64,000 bases of DNA from Paludibacter sp. (GCF_009712605.1 NZ_WASO01000015.1:463667-527666), one strand, 5' to 3'; positions 9,074-18,803 are shown, numbered from the stretch's first letter. Translations and numbers: made by a program. The notes: generated from the sequence alone by a model not told the origin.

Positions 9074-10486
9074 ATGGCAATTCAAAAACGATCCAACGCT
9101 ATCGACGCGTTGCGGGGATATGCAATATTGACAATGGTATTGTCGGGTGCTGTGGCCGATACGTTGCCGGCCTGGATGTATCATGCGCAGACGCCGCCAC
9201 CCGATCATATATTTAATCCGGCCATTTACGGTATCTCGTGGGTCGATCTGGTTTTTCCCTTCTTTTTGTTTTCAATGGGTGCGGCCATGCCTTTTTCGTT
9301 GGGCTCGAAAGCGGAGAAAGGGGTGCCACTCCGTAAGTTGCTTTTCGATTCGTTGATTCGTGGGCTGCAACTGGCATTTTTCGCCATCTTCATCCAGCAC
9401 ATGTACTCGTTCTCACTCAGCAATCCGCAGGATTACCGGGCCTGGTTTACCACTCTGAGCGCTTTTGTCTTGCTGTTTCCCATGTTTATGCGTCTGCCAT
9501 CGCAGATGCCGACTTGGACGCATCATGCCGTAAAAGTGGGGGCTTACCTGATTGCCGTGGTGATGTTGGCGACAGTTCGGTATGCCGATGGAAAACAGTT
9601 CGACTTGAATTACAGTAATATTATTATTTTGCTGCTTGCCAATATGGCGGTGTTCGGCTCGGCTATCTACCTGATGACACGTACACGTCCGTGGTTGCGG
9701 GTGGCAGTTTTGCTATTCATTATGGCCATTTTGCTCTGTTCAACCGATGCTTTCAACGGCTCGTGGCAAAAGGCGTTGTTCGATTTTTCTCCGTTTCCAT
9801 GGTTGTATAAATTCAACTTTCTGAAATACCTCTTTATTGTCATTCCGGGAACCATTGCGGGCGAGTATGTGCGGGAGTGGTTTATTCGTCCGGCTTCTGA
9901 GAGTGGTAAAGAAAAAGAGAAACCGATGGCTGGCGCATTGGCTTTGCTGGGAGTTATTCTGATTGTTGTTAACCTATACGGACTATTCAGTCGTCATTTG
10001 GTGCTTAATCTGGGTGCGACTGTTGTTTTATTGGTGTGCGGAGGATTTTTGGTACGTCGTGCTGAGTCATCTTTTGCTTTGTTGTGGCGCAAGTTATTCC
10101 GTGCCGGGGCGTTGTTGCTCTTGTTGGGCCTCTTTTTCGAAGCGTTTGAAGGCGGTATTCGTAAAGATTACGCCACCTTCAGCTATTTCTTTGTTACGTC
10201 GGGACTTGCCTTTATGGCTTTGATGACGTTCTCAGTCCTGTGCGACTACTTCGGCTGGCACAAGGCAACCTCATTTCTGACGCTTTCGGGACAAAACCCG
10301 ATGATTGCTTACGTGGGCGCCGATATGGTTATCTATCCCCTGTTCAATATTCTGGGACTATTGCCTCTCTTTTTCAAATTTTGTGCAGATGGCTGGTGGG
10401 GGCTTTTGCAGGGAGTGGTGATCACCGCTTTGGTAACGATGATCACTATGTTTTTCTCAAAAATCAAATGGTTTTGGCGAACGTAG
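9074..10486 (+). CDS. DUF5009/NagX-like membrane acyltransferase
   Basis: The protein has 470 residues and about ten hydrophobic membrane segments. It starts with NAIDALRGYAI, the signature start of the acyltransferase group that includes heparan-alpha-glucosaminide N-acetyltransferase and NagX (DUF1624/DUF5009 families). Members are found with amino-sugar utilisation genes and are thought to move an acetyl group across the inner membrane or to transport a sugar; the precise role is unproven. It is the last gene of the block and ends one base before the stop codon of the convergent cutC gene. A link to GlcNAc from the nearby N-glycan-type locus is an inference. Confidence 0.78.
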   Translation: MAIQKRSNAIDALRGYAILTMVLSGAVADTLPAWMYHAQTPPPDHIFNPAIYGISWVDLVFPFFLFSMGAAMPFSLGSKAEKGVPLRKLLFDSLIRGLQLAFFAIFIQHMYSFSLSNPQDYRAWFTTLSAFVLLFPMFMRLPSQMPTWTHHAVKVGAYLIAVVMLATVRYADGKQFDLNYSNIIILLLANMAVFGSAIYLMTRTRPWLRVAVLLFIMAILLCSTDAFNGSWQKALFDFSPFPWLYKFNFLKYLFIVIPGTIAGEYVREWFIRPASESGKEKEKPMAGALALLGVILIVVNLYGLFSRHLVLNLGATVVLLVCGGFLVRRAESSFALLWRKLFRAGALLLLLGLFFEAFEGGIRKDYATFSYFFVTSGLAFMALMTFSVLCDYFGWHKATSFLTLSGQNPMIAYVGADMVIYPLFNILGLLPLFFKFCADGWWGLLQGVVITALVTMITMFFSKIKWFWRT

Positions 10487-10487
10487 A

Positions 10488-11228
10488 CTATTCGAAGGCT
10501 TTTTTGACGGCAGCAATATTTTCCCCGTTGCACTCGTACCAGCTGAAATCTTTTACTTCGCCGGGAGAACAAAGCGACAGTGTGGTCAATCCTTGCATCG
10601 GACTTTCGACCCGTTTTTTTCCGGATAAGTGAAGCTCTTTCACCCCTAACGTGTTAATGATGTTTTTGGCATTGTCGGGGGTAATGCCACCTCCCGGAAG
10701 GATGATAATTTTGTCTTTGGCTGCTTCTACCAGTTGTTGTAGCATGGGCAGTCCTTCCATAACGGAGTTTTCACAACCGGAGGTGAGCACCCGCTCAACA
10801 CCGCATCCGATCAGCCTTTGCAGTTCCTGAAGCGGATCGACGCATTGATCGAAAGCGCGGTGAAAGGTAACCGACATGGGTCGTGCAACGTCGATTAATC
10901 GTTTCAGAGCTTCCGTATTGATGGTGGCGTCTCTGTTAAGCACACCGATCACGACGCCGTTAACGCCCATCTTCTTGCAGATCTGAATCTCTTTTTCGAT
11001 TGCTAAAAGTTCGGTGTTGTCGTAAACAAAATCGCCAACCCGTGGACGAGTCAAGACATGGAACGGAATGCTTACGGATTCGCGTACGAGCTCAATGGTT
11101 CCGACAGAAGGAGAGAGTCCTCCCTCAGCAAAACCGGAACAAAGCTCAATCCGATCGGCTCCGTTATTGGCCGCAACTAAAGCCGCTTTAGGTGTGAAGG
11201 CAGCTGTTTCTATCAAAATATAAGACAT
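10488..11228 (-). CDS. cutC: CutC family protein
   Basis: The protein has 246 residues from the ATG at 11228; the longer frame to 11252 adds a poor N-terminus (MLKTTTST), so MSYILIE is chosen. It shows the CutC TIM-barrel hallmarks: GADRIELCSG, EGGLSPSVG, RPRVGDFVY, VTFHRAFD and LPGGGI. CutC was named for copper homeostasis in E. coli, but its biochemical role is unsettled. In Bacteroidales it often sits beside glycan genes, so a sugar-linked role is possible. No signal peptide; cytosolic. It is convergent with the DUF5009 gene (one base between stop codons) and divergent from the ECF sigma gene. Confidence 0.93.
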   Translation of the reverse strand: MSYILIETAAFTPKAALVAANNGADRIELCSGFAEGGLSPSVGTIELVRESVSIPFHVLTRPRVGDFVYDNTELLAIEKEIQICKKMGVNGVVIGVLNRDATINTEALKRLIDVARPMSVTFHRAFDQCVDPLQELQRLIGCGVERVLTSGCENSVMEGLPMLQQLVEAAKDKIIILPGGGITPDNAKNIINTLGVKELHLSGKKRVESPMQGLTTLSLCSPGEVKDFSWYECNGENIAAVKKAFE

Positions 11229-11428
11229 GGTAGATGTTGTTGTTTTTAACAAGTTTTTTACTAATATGCTCTTGTGATATAGTTGCTTTTATTTAACATT
11301 TGGTGGCTCATTAATTAATAAAATGTGGTGATAATTTTTTTTGTTCTGGTTATAGTTTCAACTGAAATTATGTATAACTTTACATATTGAATTCGACCAC
11401 TTATTGGTTTTTATTATCACGGAGTTGG

Positions 11429-11436
11429 TAAATTTG
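11429..11436 (+). promoter_or_regulatory. Candidate -7 box upstream of the ECF sigma gene
   Basis: TAAATTTG fits the Bacteroidota TAnnTTTG consensus exactly. A TTG lies 22 bases upstream (11404-11406), slightly longer than the usual spacing. Transcription would start near 11443, giving a leader of about 100 bases before the ATG at 11544. The rest of the 11229-11543 divergent gap is AT-rich with no gene seen. Confidence 0.45.
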
Positions 11437-11543
11437 ACTAATAATCAGATTTAGACTTTGAACTAAAGATCCGTTCTTCTCTCCCAAAAATAAAGAGACC
11501 GAGTGACAATCCGTTTTGTATCGGATTGCTATTGCCCAATTGT

Positions 11544-12122
11544 ATGATAAACACTGAAAAGAATTTTGCCGATCGTTTGCGTAGCGACGATAAGAAAGTG
11601 ATAGATGAAATATTTGCTTTATACCACATAAAGATATTTCGGTTTTCTGTGTCTTATCTTAAAAATGAAGACGATGCGTATGATATTGTACAGGAGGTGT
11701 TTATAAAAATATGGGAAGCGCGTTTTTCGCTGAAATCGGATACAAATTTTGACGCATTTATTTTTACGATTGCAAAAAATGCGGTAATGTCTCTTTTCAG
11801 AAAACGGCTTAGCGAACAAAAATACCTCGATTACCTTTCAGAGTCGGCTGTTTCAAATGCTCTCGATACAGAAGAGCAAACCGACTATGTTTTTCTGCGG
11901 CAAAAGTACGAACAACTTGTGGAAACACTGCCTGTGAAACGGAAAGAAATTTTTCTGTTGAGCAGAGAAAAAGGTCTTAGTAATAAAGAAATTGCATTAA
12001 GACAAGGTGTTAGCGAAAAAACCGTGGAAGACCATATAACCAAAGCCCTGACTTATCTGAAAAAGCAGTTAAGCAATTACGGTATCTGGACTCTCCTTTT
12101 CTATTTCCTTTTTGTTGAATAA
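11544..12122 (+). CDS. ECF-type RNA polymerase sigma factor
   Basis: The protein has 192 residues from the ATG at 11544; the longer frame begins with TTG at 11526 and is not needed. Region 2 is visible in FALYHIKIFRFSVSYLKNEDDAYDIVQEVFIKIW, read here as separate short motifs (YDIVQEVF is the -10-binding signature). Region 4 is a helix-turn-helix (SNKEIALRQGVSEKTVEDH). The C-terminus is strongly hydrophobic (about 12 residues rich in Leu, Phe and Trp), as in the Bacteroidales expansion family of sigma-70 factors that pair with FecR anti-sigmas and SusC receptors. It probably controls the SusC/SusD genes downstream. The FecR gene is unusually far away (526 bp). Confidence 0.92.
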   Translation: MINTEKNFADRLRSDDKKVIDEIFALYHIKIFRFSVSYLKNEDDAYDIVQEVFIKIWEARFSLKSDTNFDAFIFTIAKNAVMSLFRKRLSEQKYLDYLSESAVSNALDTEEQTDYVFLRQKYEQLVETLPVKRKEIFLLSREKGLSNKEIALRQGVSEKTVEDHITKALTYLKKQLSNYGIWTLLFYFLFVE

Positions 12123-12648
12123 ACGATTTGAGATTTACACCTCGAATAGCACGGTTTGCAATGTCATTTTCTTCTCATTGCAACCACAGCGTCACCCCTC
12201 TCTTTAATGTCAGCAGGTAGCTTATTGCTATTGCCTTGCTGCAAATACAAATTCCGTGTTTGTGTTTAAGCAAAACACGGCATAATTAGTCGGCTGGCAA
12301 AATAGAAATAGACAAATTACCTCTATTTTAAACGAATCTGTTTTATAGCATGTTTGATTCTGGTTGTTATTTTTTTTGAAAAAAGAAGCCGGAATAAGTT
12401 TCTGTGTAATGTTAGAGCAAATTCTCAGAGTTCGAAATAAGAAGTAATCTCGTTGAAAAATAAATAATTAACATGAGAAAAGTCTAAATTGGAAGATGAG
12501 CGGCTATTTTTGTTACTTAATGTATTTTACGGGATACATACAAAAGTACAGACATGAAAATAAATATTGCATTTTGATGAAAAAAAAATTACAAACAGAG
12601 CAGGGGTTAATAAAGAGTAAAACGTTATACATATAGATTAAGGCAAAA
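12123..12648 (+). other. 526-bp structured gap between sigma and anti-sigma genes
   Basis: No convincing gene is present. Three stem-loops follow one another after the sigma stop codon: 12153-12163 with 12176-12185 (10 bp, one bulged T), 12211-12217 with 12234-12241 (with an inner TAGC/GCTA stem), and 12254-12261 with 12273-12280 (8 bp perfect). None has a proper T-tract. The second half, 12290-12648, is very AT-rich. Possible readings are a processed or attenuated operon mRNA, a small RNA, or an insertion scar. Confidence 0.5.
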
Positions 12649-13644
12649 ATGGAGAATTTGATTGTGAAATACTATAGAGGGAATTACACCAGAGAAGATC
12701 TGGAAAAAATGAAGGAGCTCTTCGGGAGAGAAGGGTTCGACGCGCAATTGTCGGATATTATGAAAATGCAATGGAACCTGACTGATGATGATGCGATAGG
12801 AGACAAAGAGCGTTTTGATTCGGTACTGAAAAATATTCATAGTTCCATTGATATTGCAGAGAAGAAGGAATCGGCGATGAGACGCTTTGTAATCGGATTT
12901 TCTAAGATAGCGGCTATTCTGATTATACCCATTGTGGCCATCTTCTTCTTTTTACAACATAACCAGTCAAAAAGCAAGCTCGAAGCGCAAAATATAATTT
13001 CTGCTCCACGGGGATCTGTAAAGCAGGCTGTTCTTCCTGACGGAACAAAAGTCTGGCTAAACTCCGGAAGCAGTCTGGCATATAAAGGTAGTAGTTTTAA
13101 CGATAAAATCAGAAAGGTAACCCTTACAGGAGAGGCTTACTTCGAGGTTACAAAAAATCCGTCCCGTCCTTTTGTAGTCCGTGGCAACGAAGTTTCGGTC
13201 AAAGTTCTCGGAACCAAATTTGATGTCAGATCTTATCGAGAAGATGCAAAAGTAAATGTGACACTGATGGAAGGTTCTGTACGGCTTACAGACTCGCAGG
13301 AAGTACCTTCTGATTTATGTACCCTTAAGCCTGATCAACAAGCAAGCCTGAATAAACAATCGGGTAAATTGGTTGTTAAGCAAGTAGATGCCAGCAACGC
13401 CAATGAATGGATGCGTGGTAATTTGCTCTTTGACGATGAAGAGCTGGATCAGATTGCACATTGTATCGAAAGAGAATACAATGTGACGGTTAAATTTAAG
13501 GACGAAGCAATTAAACATTTGAGATTTTACGGAAAGTTCAAAAAAACTCAGCCTTTGGATGATATATTGAATATTGTTGTTTCCAAACAAAACTTTCACT
13601 ATACGAGAAAGGGAAATACTATTGTTTTTTTAAGTAATCAATAG
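12649..13644 (+). CDS. FecR-family anti-sigma factor
   Basis: The protein has 331 residues. An acidic/basic N-terminal cytoplasmic part (about 1-80) would bind the sigma factor, followed by one membrane helix at about 84-103. The periplasmic FecR domain starts at APRGSVKQAVLPDGT (about 119) and includes VWLNSGSSL and EAYFEV. The C-terminal 75 residues (LLFDDEELDQIA ... ) match the DUF4974 extension of Bacteroidota FecR proteins. In the known mechanism the STN domain of a TonB-dependent receptor contacts this periplasmic part and releases the sigma factor. Here only the second SusC (18990-22277) has an STN domain, so it is the expected partner. Confidence 0.93.
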   Translation: MENLIVKYYRGNYTREDLEKMKELFGREGFDAQLSDIMKMQWNLTDDDAIGDKERFDSVLKNIHSSIDIAEKKESAMRRFVIGFSKIAAILIIPIVAIFFFLQHNQSKSKLEAQNIISAPRGSVKQAVLPDGTKVWLNSGSSLAYKGSSFNDKIRKVTLTGEAYFEVTKNPSRPFVVRGNEVSVKVLGTKFDVRSYREDAKVNVTLMEGSVRLTDSQEVPSDLCTLKPDQQASLNKQSGKLVVKQVDASNANEWMRGNLLFDDEELDQIAHCIEREYNVTVKFKDEAIKHLRFYGKFKKTQPLDDILNIVVSKQNFHYTRKGNTIVFLSNQ

Positions 13645-13909
13645 CAGTCTCATACAGCTATTATATGCTTAGATAAATTCAATACTTTTTTAGGTTATGT
13701 CTCGGATTTAATATTCGGGTACTTTGGCGAGGGGTTGAATATGTGAGGGTGAAGAGAGATGAAAATGTGACGGATGAAAAGGTCAGTGCTTAAACATTAT
13801 TGAATATTATATCCCGTGGCATGTGTAACGGTTTTATTGTTGCATTGCCCGGGAGCATATAATATGAGCGACACACACATCAATTTTTAATTTTAATTTT
13901 TTATCAGGT

Positions 13910-16909
13910 ATGAGAAAAACAATGACTTTGCTATGCCTATTCATAGGCATATGTTGGGCCTCGGCTCAAACAAAGATTACTGGTACTGTGGTTTCTGCTG
14001 ATGACGGGCAGCCTGTTATTGGTGCTACTGTAGTAGCAAAAGGAACTTCTGTGGGTACTGTAACCAATGTTGATGGAGCTTTTTCTATCAACGTTCCTTC
14101 CGGTGCTAAAACACTGGTATTTTCCTACGTTGGGATGGTTGCGACAGAAGCTGCACCTCAAAACGGAATGAAAATAATACTGAAGTCGGATACAAAGCAA
14201 ATGAAAGAAGTTGTAGTAACTGCTTTAGGTATTAAACGCGATAAAAAGACTCTTACCTATGCGTCTCAGCAGGTTGGTGGCGACGAACTCAAAAAAGCTT
14301 CCGATATGAACTTCATGGATGCTTTGAGTGGAAAAGCTGCAGGTATCGATATTAAGACAAGCAGTTCCGGGGCCGGCGGTTCAACCAAAGCCGTGTTGAG
14401 AGGGAATAAATCTATTTCAGGTCTTAGCGAACCCCTTTACGTTATTGACGGTATCCCAATGGTAAATAACAAGCATGACCAGCCGGGTTCATACGGAGGA
14501 ACAGATACTGGTGATGGTTTGTCTCAGATTAACCCCGACGATATTGAAAGCATCAACATTCTGAAAGGAGCTAATGCTTCTATTCTTTATGGTAGCCAGG
14601 GTGCTAATGGTGTTGTTTTGATTACAACCAAAAAGGGAAAAGCAGACAAAGTGAGTGTTAGTTTCAGCTCAAGTACGATTTTTGAAAATGTATCTCAGTT
14701 ACCTAAACTGCAATATACATATGGTGCTGTAAATGGTTCTGATTATAGCTGGTCAACTACAAAAAGCGATAGCTATCAGAAAGATTATGTGAAAAATTTC
14801 TTCCAAACAGGCGTAAATACCATCAATTCAGTTTCAGTTACTGGCGGTAATGCTAAGACACAGGTATACTTCTCTTATGCAAATACTTATGCTAAAGGAA
14901 CTATGCCTACCAACTCATATGTAAAAAACAACTTTACATTTAATTCTTCTACTAAATTGTTGAATGATAAATTGACTCTGAGCTCAGGTGTCATTTTTGC
15001 TCAGGAAAAGACTAAAAACAGACCGGGCGCAGGTTATTATGACAACCCGTTAACAGGTTTGTACCTTTTCCCTCGCGAACGCGATTTCAACTATTACAAG
15101 ACAAATTACGCTAAGTTCAATTCAGACAGAAACTTGAATGTAATGAACTGGTTCTCTTCTGAAGAAAAAGAAAACAATCCCTACTGGATTCTTAATGAAG
15201 ATTCAAAACTTGATCAAACAAAGCGTGTAATCGCTAATATGAAAGCAAGCTATGAGATAAACAAACACCTGAAATTGGAAGTTCGTGGTAATATTGACTA
15301 TGCTGATAAGCTGCAAGATTATCGTTTAGCAGCCGGAGGTAACTCTGTTTCAGTAAAACCGACAGGCAGCTGGACTTATGCCAATTATAACGACCAGGCA
15401 TTATATACGGATGGAATTGTAAGTTACAACAATACATTTGGTAAGCTGAGTGTAACCGCTTTAGCGGGGTTGGCTTATCAAAACAACACTTTTAGCAATG
15501 GTATTTCTGCAAATTCTAACGCAGGTGATGGCTTGATTTTCCCGAATTTCTTTGCATTACAAAATCTTCCTGCTGCAGCAATTGTACAAAATACAATTGA
15601 CAGATCAATCAAAGAAGGTGCTTTTGCTAATGTTCAGTTAGGATATAAGGATATGTTGTATTTAGATTTATCTGGTAGAAATGACTGGGCTTCGACTCTC
15701 TCATTAACTCCAAATGATTCTTATTTCTATCCTGCAGTAGGTCTTACCGGTATTATTAGCCAAATGGTCAAATTACCGGAAGCAATTTCTTTTGCTAAAG
15801 TACGTGCTTCTTGGTCTAATACTGCAAATGATGTGCCTTTCAATAAAATTGAAAAATGGTATACAGTAGCCAACAAAACAGGTGGAACAACAGCTCCTAC
15901 TTATGCTCCATTCAACAATGCTAAACCGGAAATGATAACAAGTAACGAAGTTGGTGCTGAAATGAGATTTTTGAGCGGTCGTATTGGTATGGAAGCAACA
16001 TACTATTATGATGTAAGCAAAAACCAATTTGTTCAGGTTTCGGCTCCGTCAGGTTCAGGCTATGATTATCAGTTCCTGAATGTAGGAAAATTAGTAAACA
16101 AAGGATTTGAATTGACTCTTGATGCAGAACCTATTAAGTCAAGAACTTTTGGTTGGAAAACATCCGTCAACTATTCAATGAATACGAATAAAATTGAAGA
16201 GTTAATTGCTTCAGACCCTAATTATGCAATAGGTAGTAATGATGAAGGTTTTAAGACTATTCTTAAAGCAGGCGGTTCTTTCAATGACCTTTATGTATAT
16301 CATTTCGCTCGCAATAGCGCAGGTCAGATCATTTTAGATGCAAATGGCAAACCAACTGCAGAAGGAACACAGACTTATGCAGGAAACGTAAACTCAAAAT
16401 GGAATTTGGGATGGAACAACTCCGTTTCATATAAAGACTTCTTTTTGAGTATGCTTGTAACCGGTAAATTTGGCGGCGTTTGTATCTCTAAAACACAAGC
16501 ATTCCTTGATTCTTATGGAGTAAGTAAAACTACTGGTGATGCCAGAGATTTAGGTTATGTTGCCGTTAATGCAATTCAGGGAACTACTGCTGTTAATCAG
16601 GTCGATCCCGTAAAATACTATTCAGTAGTAGGTGATAGAAACGGCATCATGGAGCCTTATGTATATTCCAGGACAAATGTTCGTTTGTCACAGCTCTCAA
16701 TCGGCTACAATATTAATGTTAAGAAACTTCACTTGCCATTGCAGGATGCTTCAGTATCTTTAGTAGGTAGAGATTTGTTCTTCTTCTACAAAAAAGCTCC
16801 ATACGATCCGGAAAGTGCGATGAGCACAAGCAATTCGATGCAGTCTAATGAAGTCTTCAGTATGCCGGCATCACGGTATTATGGAATCAACTTGAAGGTT
16901 AATTTCTAA
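13910..16909 (+). CDS. SusC-like TonB-dependent outer-membrane transporter, pair 1
   Basis: The protein has 999 residues and a signal peptide ending ASAQ. A carboxypeptidase-D-like domain (about 22-100) precedes a TonB-box-like VVVTALGIKRD, a plug domain (about 115-245, with PLYVIDGIP and SILYGSQGANGVVLI) and a 22-strand barrel ending in a terminal aromatic (LKVNF). There is no STN domain, so it probably imports without signalling. With the SusD 20 bp downstream it should form a pedal-bin importer for oligosaccharides. The 265-bp gap upstream has no exact TAnnTTTG box, which would fit dependence on the ECF sigma factor. It is a full-length paralogue of the second SusC and looks more AT-rich than the enzyme genes. 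Confidence 0.95.
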   Translation: MRKTMTLLCLFIGICWASAQTKITGTVVSADDGQPVIGATVVAKGTSVGTVTNVDGAFSINVPSGAKTLVFSYVGMVATEAAPQNGMKIILKSDTKQMKEVVVTALGIKRDKKTLTYASQQVGGDELKKASDMNFMDALSGKAAGIDIKTSSSGAGGSTKAVLRGNKSISGLSEPLYVIDGIPMVNNKHDQPGSYGGTDTGDGLSQINPDDIESINILKGANASILYGSQGANGVVLITTKKGKADKVSVSFSSSTIFENVSQLPKLQYTYGAVNGSDYSWSTTKSDSYQKDYVKNFFQTGVNTINSVSVTGGNAKTQVYFSYANTYAKGTMPTNSYVKNNFTFNSSTKLLNDKLTLSSGVIFAQEKTKNRPGAGYYDNPLTGLYLFPRERDFNYYKTNYAKFNSDRNLNVMNWFSSEEKENNPYWILNEDSKLDQTKRVIANMKASYEINKHLKLEVRGNIDYADKLQDYRLAAGGNSVSVKPTGSWTYANYNDQALYTDGIVSYNNTFGKLSVTALAGLAYQNNTFSNGISANSNAGDGLIFPNFFALQNLPAAAIVQNTIDRSIKEGAFANVQLGYKDMLYLDLSGRNDWASTLSLTPNDSYFYPAVGLTGIISQMVKLPEAISFAKVRASWSNTANDVPFNKIEKWYTVANKTGGTTAPTYAPFNNAKPEMITSNEVGAEMRFLSGRIGMEATYYYDVSKNQFVQVSAPSGSGYDYQFLNVGKLVNKGFELTLDAEPIKSRTFGWKTSVNYSMNTNKIEELIASDPNYAIGSNDEGFKTILKAGGSFNDLYVYHFARNSAGQIILDANGKPTAEGTQTYAGNVNSKWNLGWNNSVSYKDFFLSMLVTGKFGGVCISKTQAFLDSYGVSKTTGDARDLGYVAVNAIQGTTAVNQVDPVKYYSVVGDRNGIMEPYVYSRTNVRLSQLSIGYNINVKKLHLPLQDASVSLVGRDLFFFYKKAPYDPESAMSTSNSMQSNEVFSMPASRYYGINLKVNF

Positions 16910-16929
16910 CATTTAAAATGTACAATTTT

Positions 16930-18498
16930 ATGAAAAAAATAATATTTTCAGCATTTATGTTGGTTTCTCTGGTTGCTTGTACCGGCAACTTTGTGACAGA
17001 GAATGAAAACCCGTATACGCTTTCAGAGCAAATGCTAACTCAGGATAATAATTTATTGGGCTCTCCTTTTTCCAGCATACTTTCTAACTTATCTGGCTTT
17101 CAGGTTGATGATAATTTGTTAAACGATTGCTTTGCCCGTCAAATGGCAACCGGAACTCCTTTTGCCAGTGGAATTAATAATACCACTTATTATCCTACTT
17201 GGAATACTTTCTGGAGTGAAAGAGCATATACAGTTATGTCTGCAACTAAGAAAGTGATTGAAAATGCCAAGAAATATAATTTGCCAATGTTTGCAGACTG
17301 GGCAAAATTAGCACGTGTCTTGGTTATGTCTAAAGCAACTGCTATTTATGGTCCGCTTATCTATTCTAAATATGGAACTCAGGGTTCAACTGTTCTTTAT
17401 GATAAAGAATCGGATTTGTATAACACTTTCTTTGCTCAGTTAGATACTATTCAGGCTGATTTCAAGGCTAACAGTGCTTACACTGGTTTCAAAAAATTCG
17501 ATGCCAGCTATAATGGAGATATTCCAAGCTGGATGAGACTAGTTAATTCATTGCGTTTGAGACTGGCTATCCGTTTAGCAAAAGTGGCACCGGCTTTAGC
17601 AAAAACTCAGGGTGAAAAAGCACTCGCTGATGCAGCCGGTCTGATTACAGATAACAAATATAATTTTACCACCAGCTTAAATGGAAGTAAATTGCCGCTT
17701 GCTACCATTTGTTTCGATTGGGATGATACTCGCATGGATGCTGCAATGGAATCATTCCTCGTTGGGTTGAATGATGGACGTATTGCTAAATATTTCCAAC
17801 CAGCTGCTGATAATACTTTATATTCTGATCATCCTTCATATCCTTACAAGGGTATTCGTAATGGCGCTTATCTTGATAGCAAAGGCCAGCATATCAATTT
17901 CTCTAAAATTAATGCCAGCTTCAGTTCTGTAACTTACAGAAAGCACTTTACTGCTGCTGAAACCTATTTCTTGATGGCAGAAGCTGCGTTAAGAGGTTGG
18001 GCTGGCGCAGGTGATGCTAAAACTGATTATGAAACAGGTGTTAAACTGTCGTTTTCTGATTGGGGCGCAGGTGGTGTAGATGCATACCTTGCTGATGCAA
18101 CAAGCACTCCTATCAATTATATCGACCCAAAAGACAGCAGAAATAGTTTTACCACTCGTTCAACTGTGACCGTGGCATGGAATAATGCAGATCCTATTGA
18201 ATTGAAATTGGAAAAAATTATTACTCAAAAGTGGATTAATACATTTACCAATTCACTCGAAGCATGGGTTGATATGCGTAGAACCGGTTATCCTAAATTG
18301 CCTTTCAATGCTAAAAATGACAGCAATGATACATGGGGAACAATTGGCGCTACCGATTTCATCAAACGTATGCCGTTTGTAGATAGTGAAAGAACAAGTA
18401 ATGCAGCTGGTGTTGCCGATGCAATTACAAAGCTTGGTGGCCCGGATAAAATTTCTACCCGTTTGTGGTGGGATACCGGAGCAGCCTCAAACTTCTAA
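16930..18498 (+). CDS. SusD-like glycan-binding surface lipoprotein, pair 1
   Basis: The protein has 522 residues from the internal ATG at 16930, preferred because it places a normal signal peptide (MKKIIFSAFMLVSLVAC) with lipobox Cys; the frame opens at 16918. The helical TPR-rich SusD/RagB fold is indicated by the late motif KIITQKWINTF...EAWVDMRRTGYP and by the overall length. It should act as the lid over the SusC barrel on the cell surface. It is a paralogue of the SusD at 22297-23862; both share the NENPY/NTNPY start after the lipid Cys, a conserved middle (RLRLAIR) and the same end (RLWWDTG / RVWWDTG). Confidence 0.94.
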   Translation: MKKIIFSAFMLVSLVACTGNFVTENENPYTLSEQMLTQDNNLLGSPFSSILSNLSGFQVDDNLLNDCFARQMATGTPFASGINNTTYYPTWNTFWSERAYTVMSATKKVIENAKKYNLPMFADWAKLARVLVMSKATAIYGPLIYSKYGTQGSTVLYDKESDLYNTFFAQLDTIQADFKANSAYTGFKKFDASYNGDIPSWMRLVNSLRLRLAIRLAKVAPALAKTQGEKALADAAGLITDNKYNFTTSLNGSKLPLATICFDWDDTRMDAAMESFLVGLNDGRIAKYFQPAADNTLYSDHPSYPYKGIRNGAYLDSKGQHINFSKINASFSSVTYRKHFTAAETYFLMAEAALRGWAGAGDAKTDYETGVKLSFSDWGAGGVDAYLADATSTPINYIDPKDSRNSFTTRSTVTVAWNNADPIELKLEKIITQKWINTFTNSLEAWVDMRRTGYPKLPFNAKNDSNDTWGTIGATDFIKRMPFVDSERTSNAAGVADAITKLGGPDKISTRLWWDTGAASNF

Positions 18499-18509
18499 TT
18501 CAAAAAAAT

Positions 18510-18545
18510 GAGTGCACTTCCTTTTATGGGAGTGGACTCTTCTTA
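18510..18545 (+). terminator. Stem-loop after SusD 1
   Basis: A 12-bp stem (18510-18521 with 18528-18539, one G-G mismatch and one G-U pair) encloses loop TTTTAT and is followed by TTCTT. It begins 11 bases after the SusD stop codon. Termination or mRNA 3'-end protection between the two SusCD units is likely; the short T-tract makes it a moderate call. Confidence 0.55.
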
Positions 18546-18774
18546 AAGGTCTATTCTGTGTAAACCTATGAATTAATATAGTATAGCTGACAGATTTAGG
18601 AACAAATACCCATCATTTATCTCGTATAGTCTGTTGGTAAATATATTTTTCTCGCTAATTGAAAGTGCTGATGAATCCTCATCTATGTGTTGTTGATTGT
18701 GTGTAGAGTAATGAGGATGTGTTGATGGAGAGTATAGCCAGAGAGAAAGAAAAGCATGCAGGATAGATTTTCAT

Positions 18775-18803
18775 GCCCTTTCGCAATTTATTTGCGGAAG
18801 GGC
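18775..18803. repeat. Perfect-looking hairpin in the 18499-18989 gap
   Basis: GCCCTTTCGCAA (18775-18786) pairs with TTGCGGAAGGGC (18792-18803) over 12 positions, with one G-U wobble and loop TTTAT. It lies mid-gap, far from both genes, and could end a short unannotated transcript. Otherwise the 491-bp gap holds only the terminator at 18510 and the promoter box at 18955; the small minus-strand reading frame here does not look like a gene. Confidence 0.5.
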
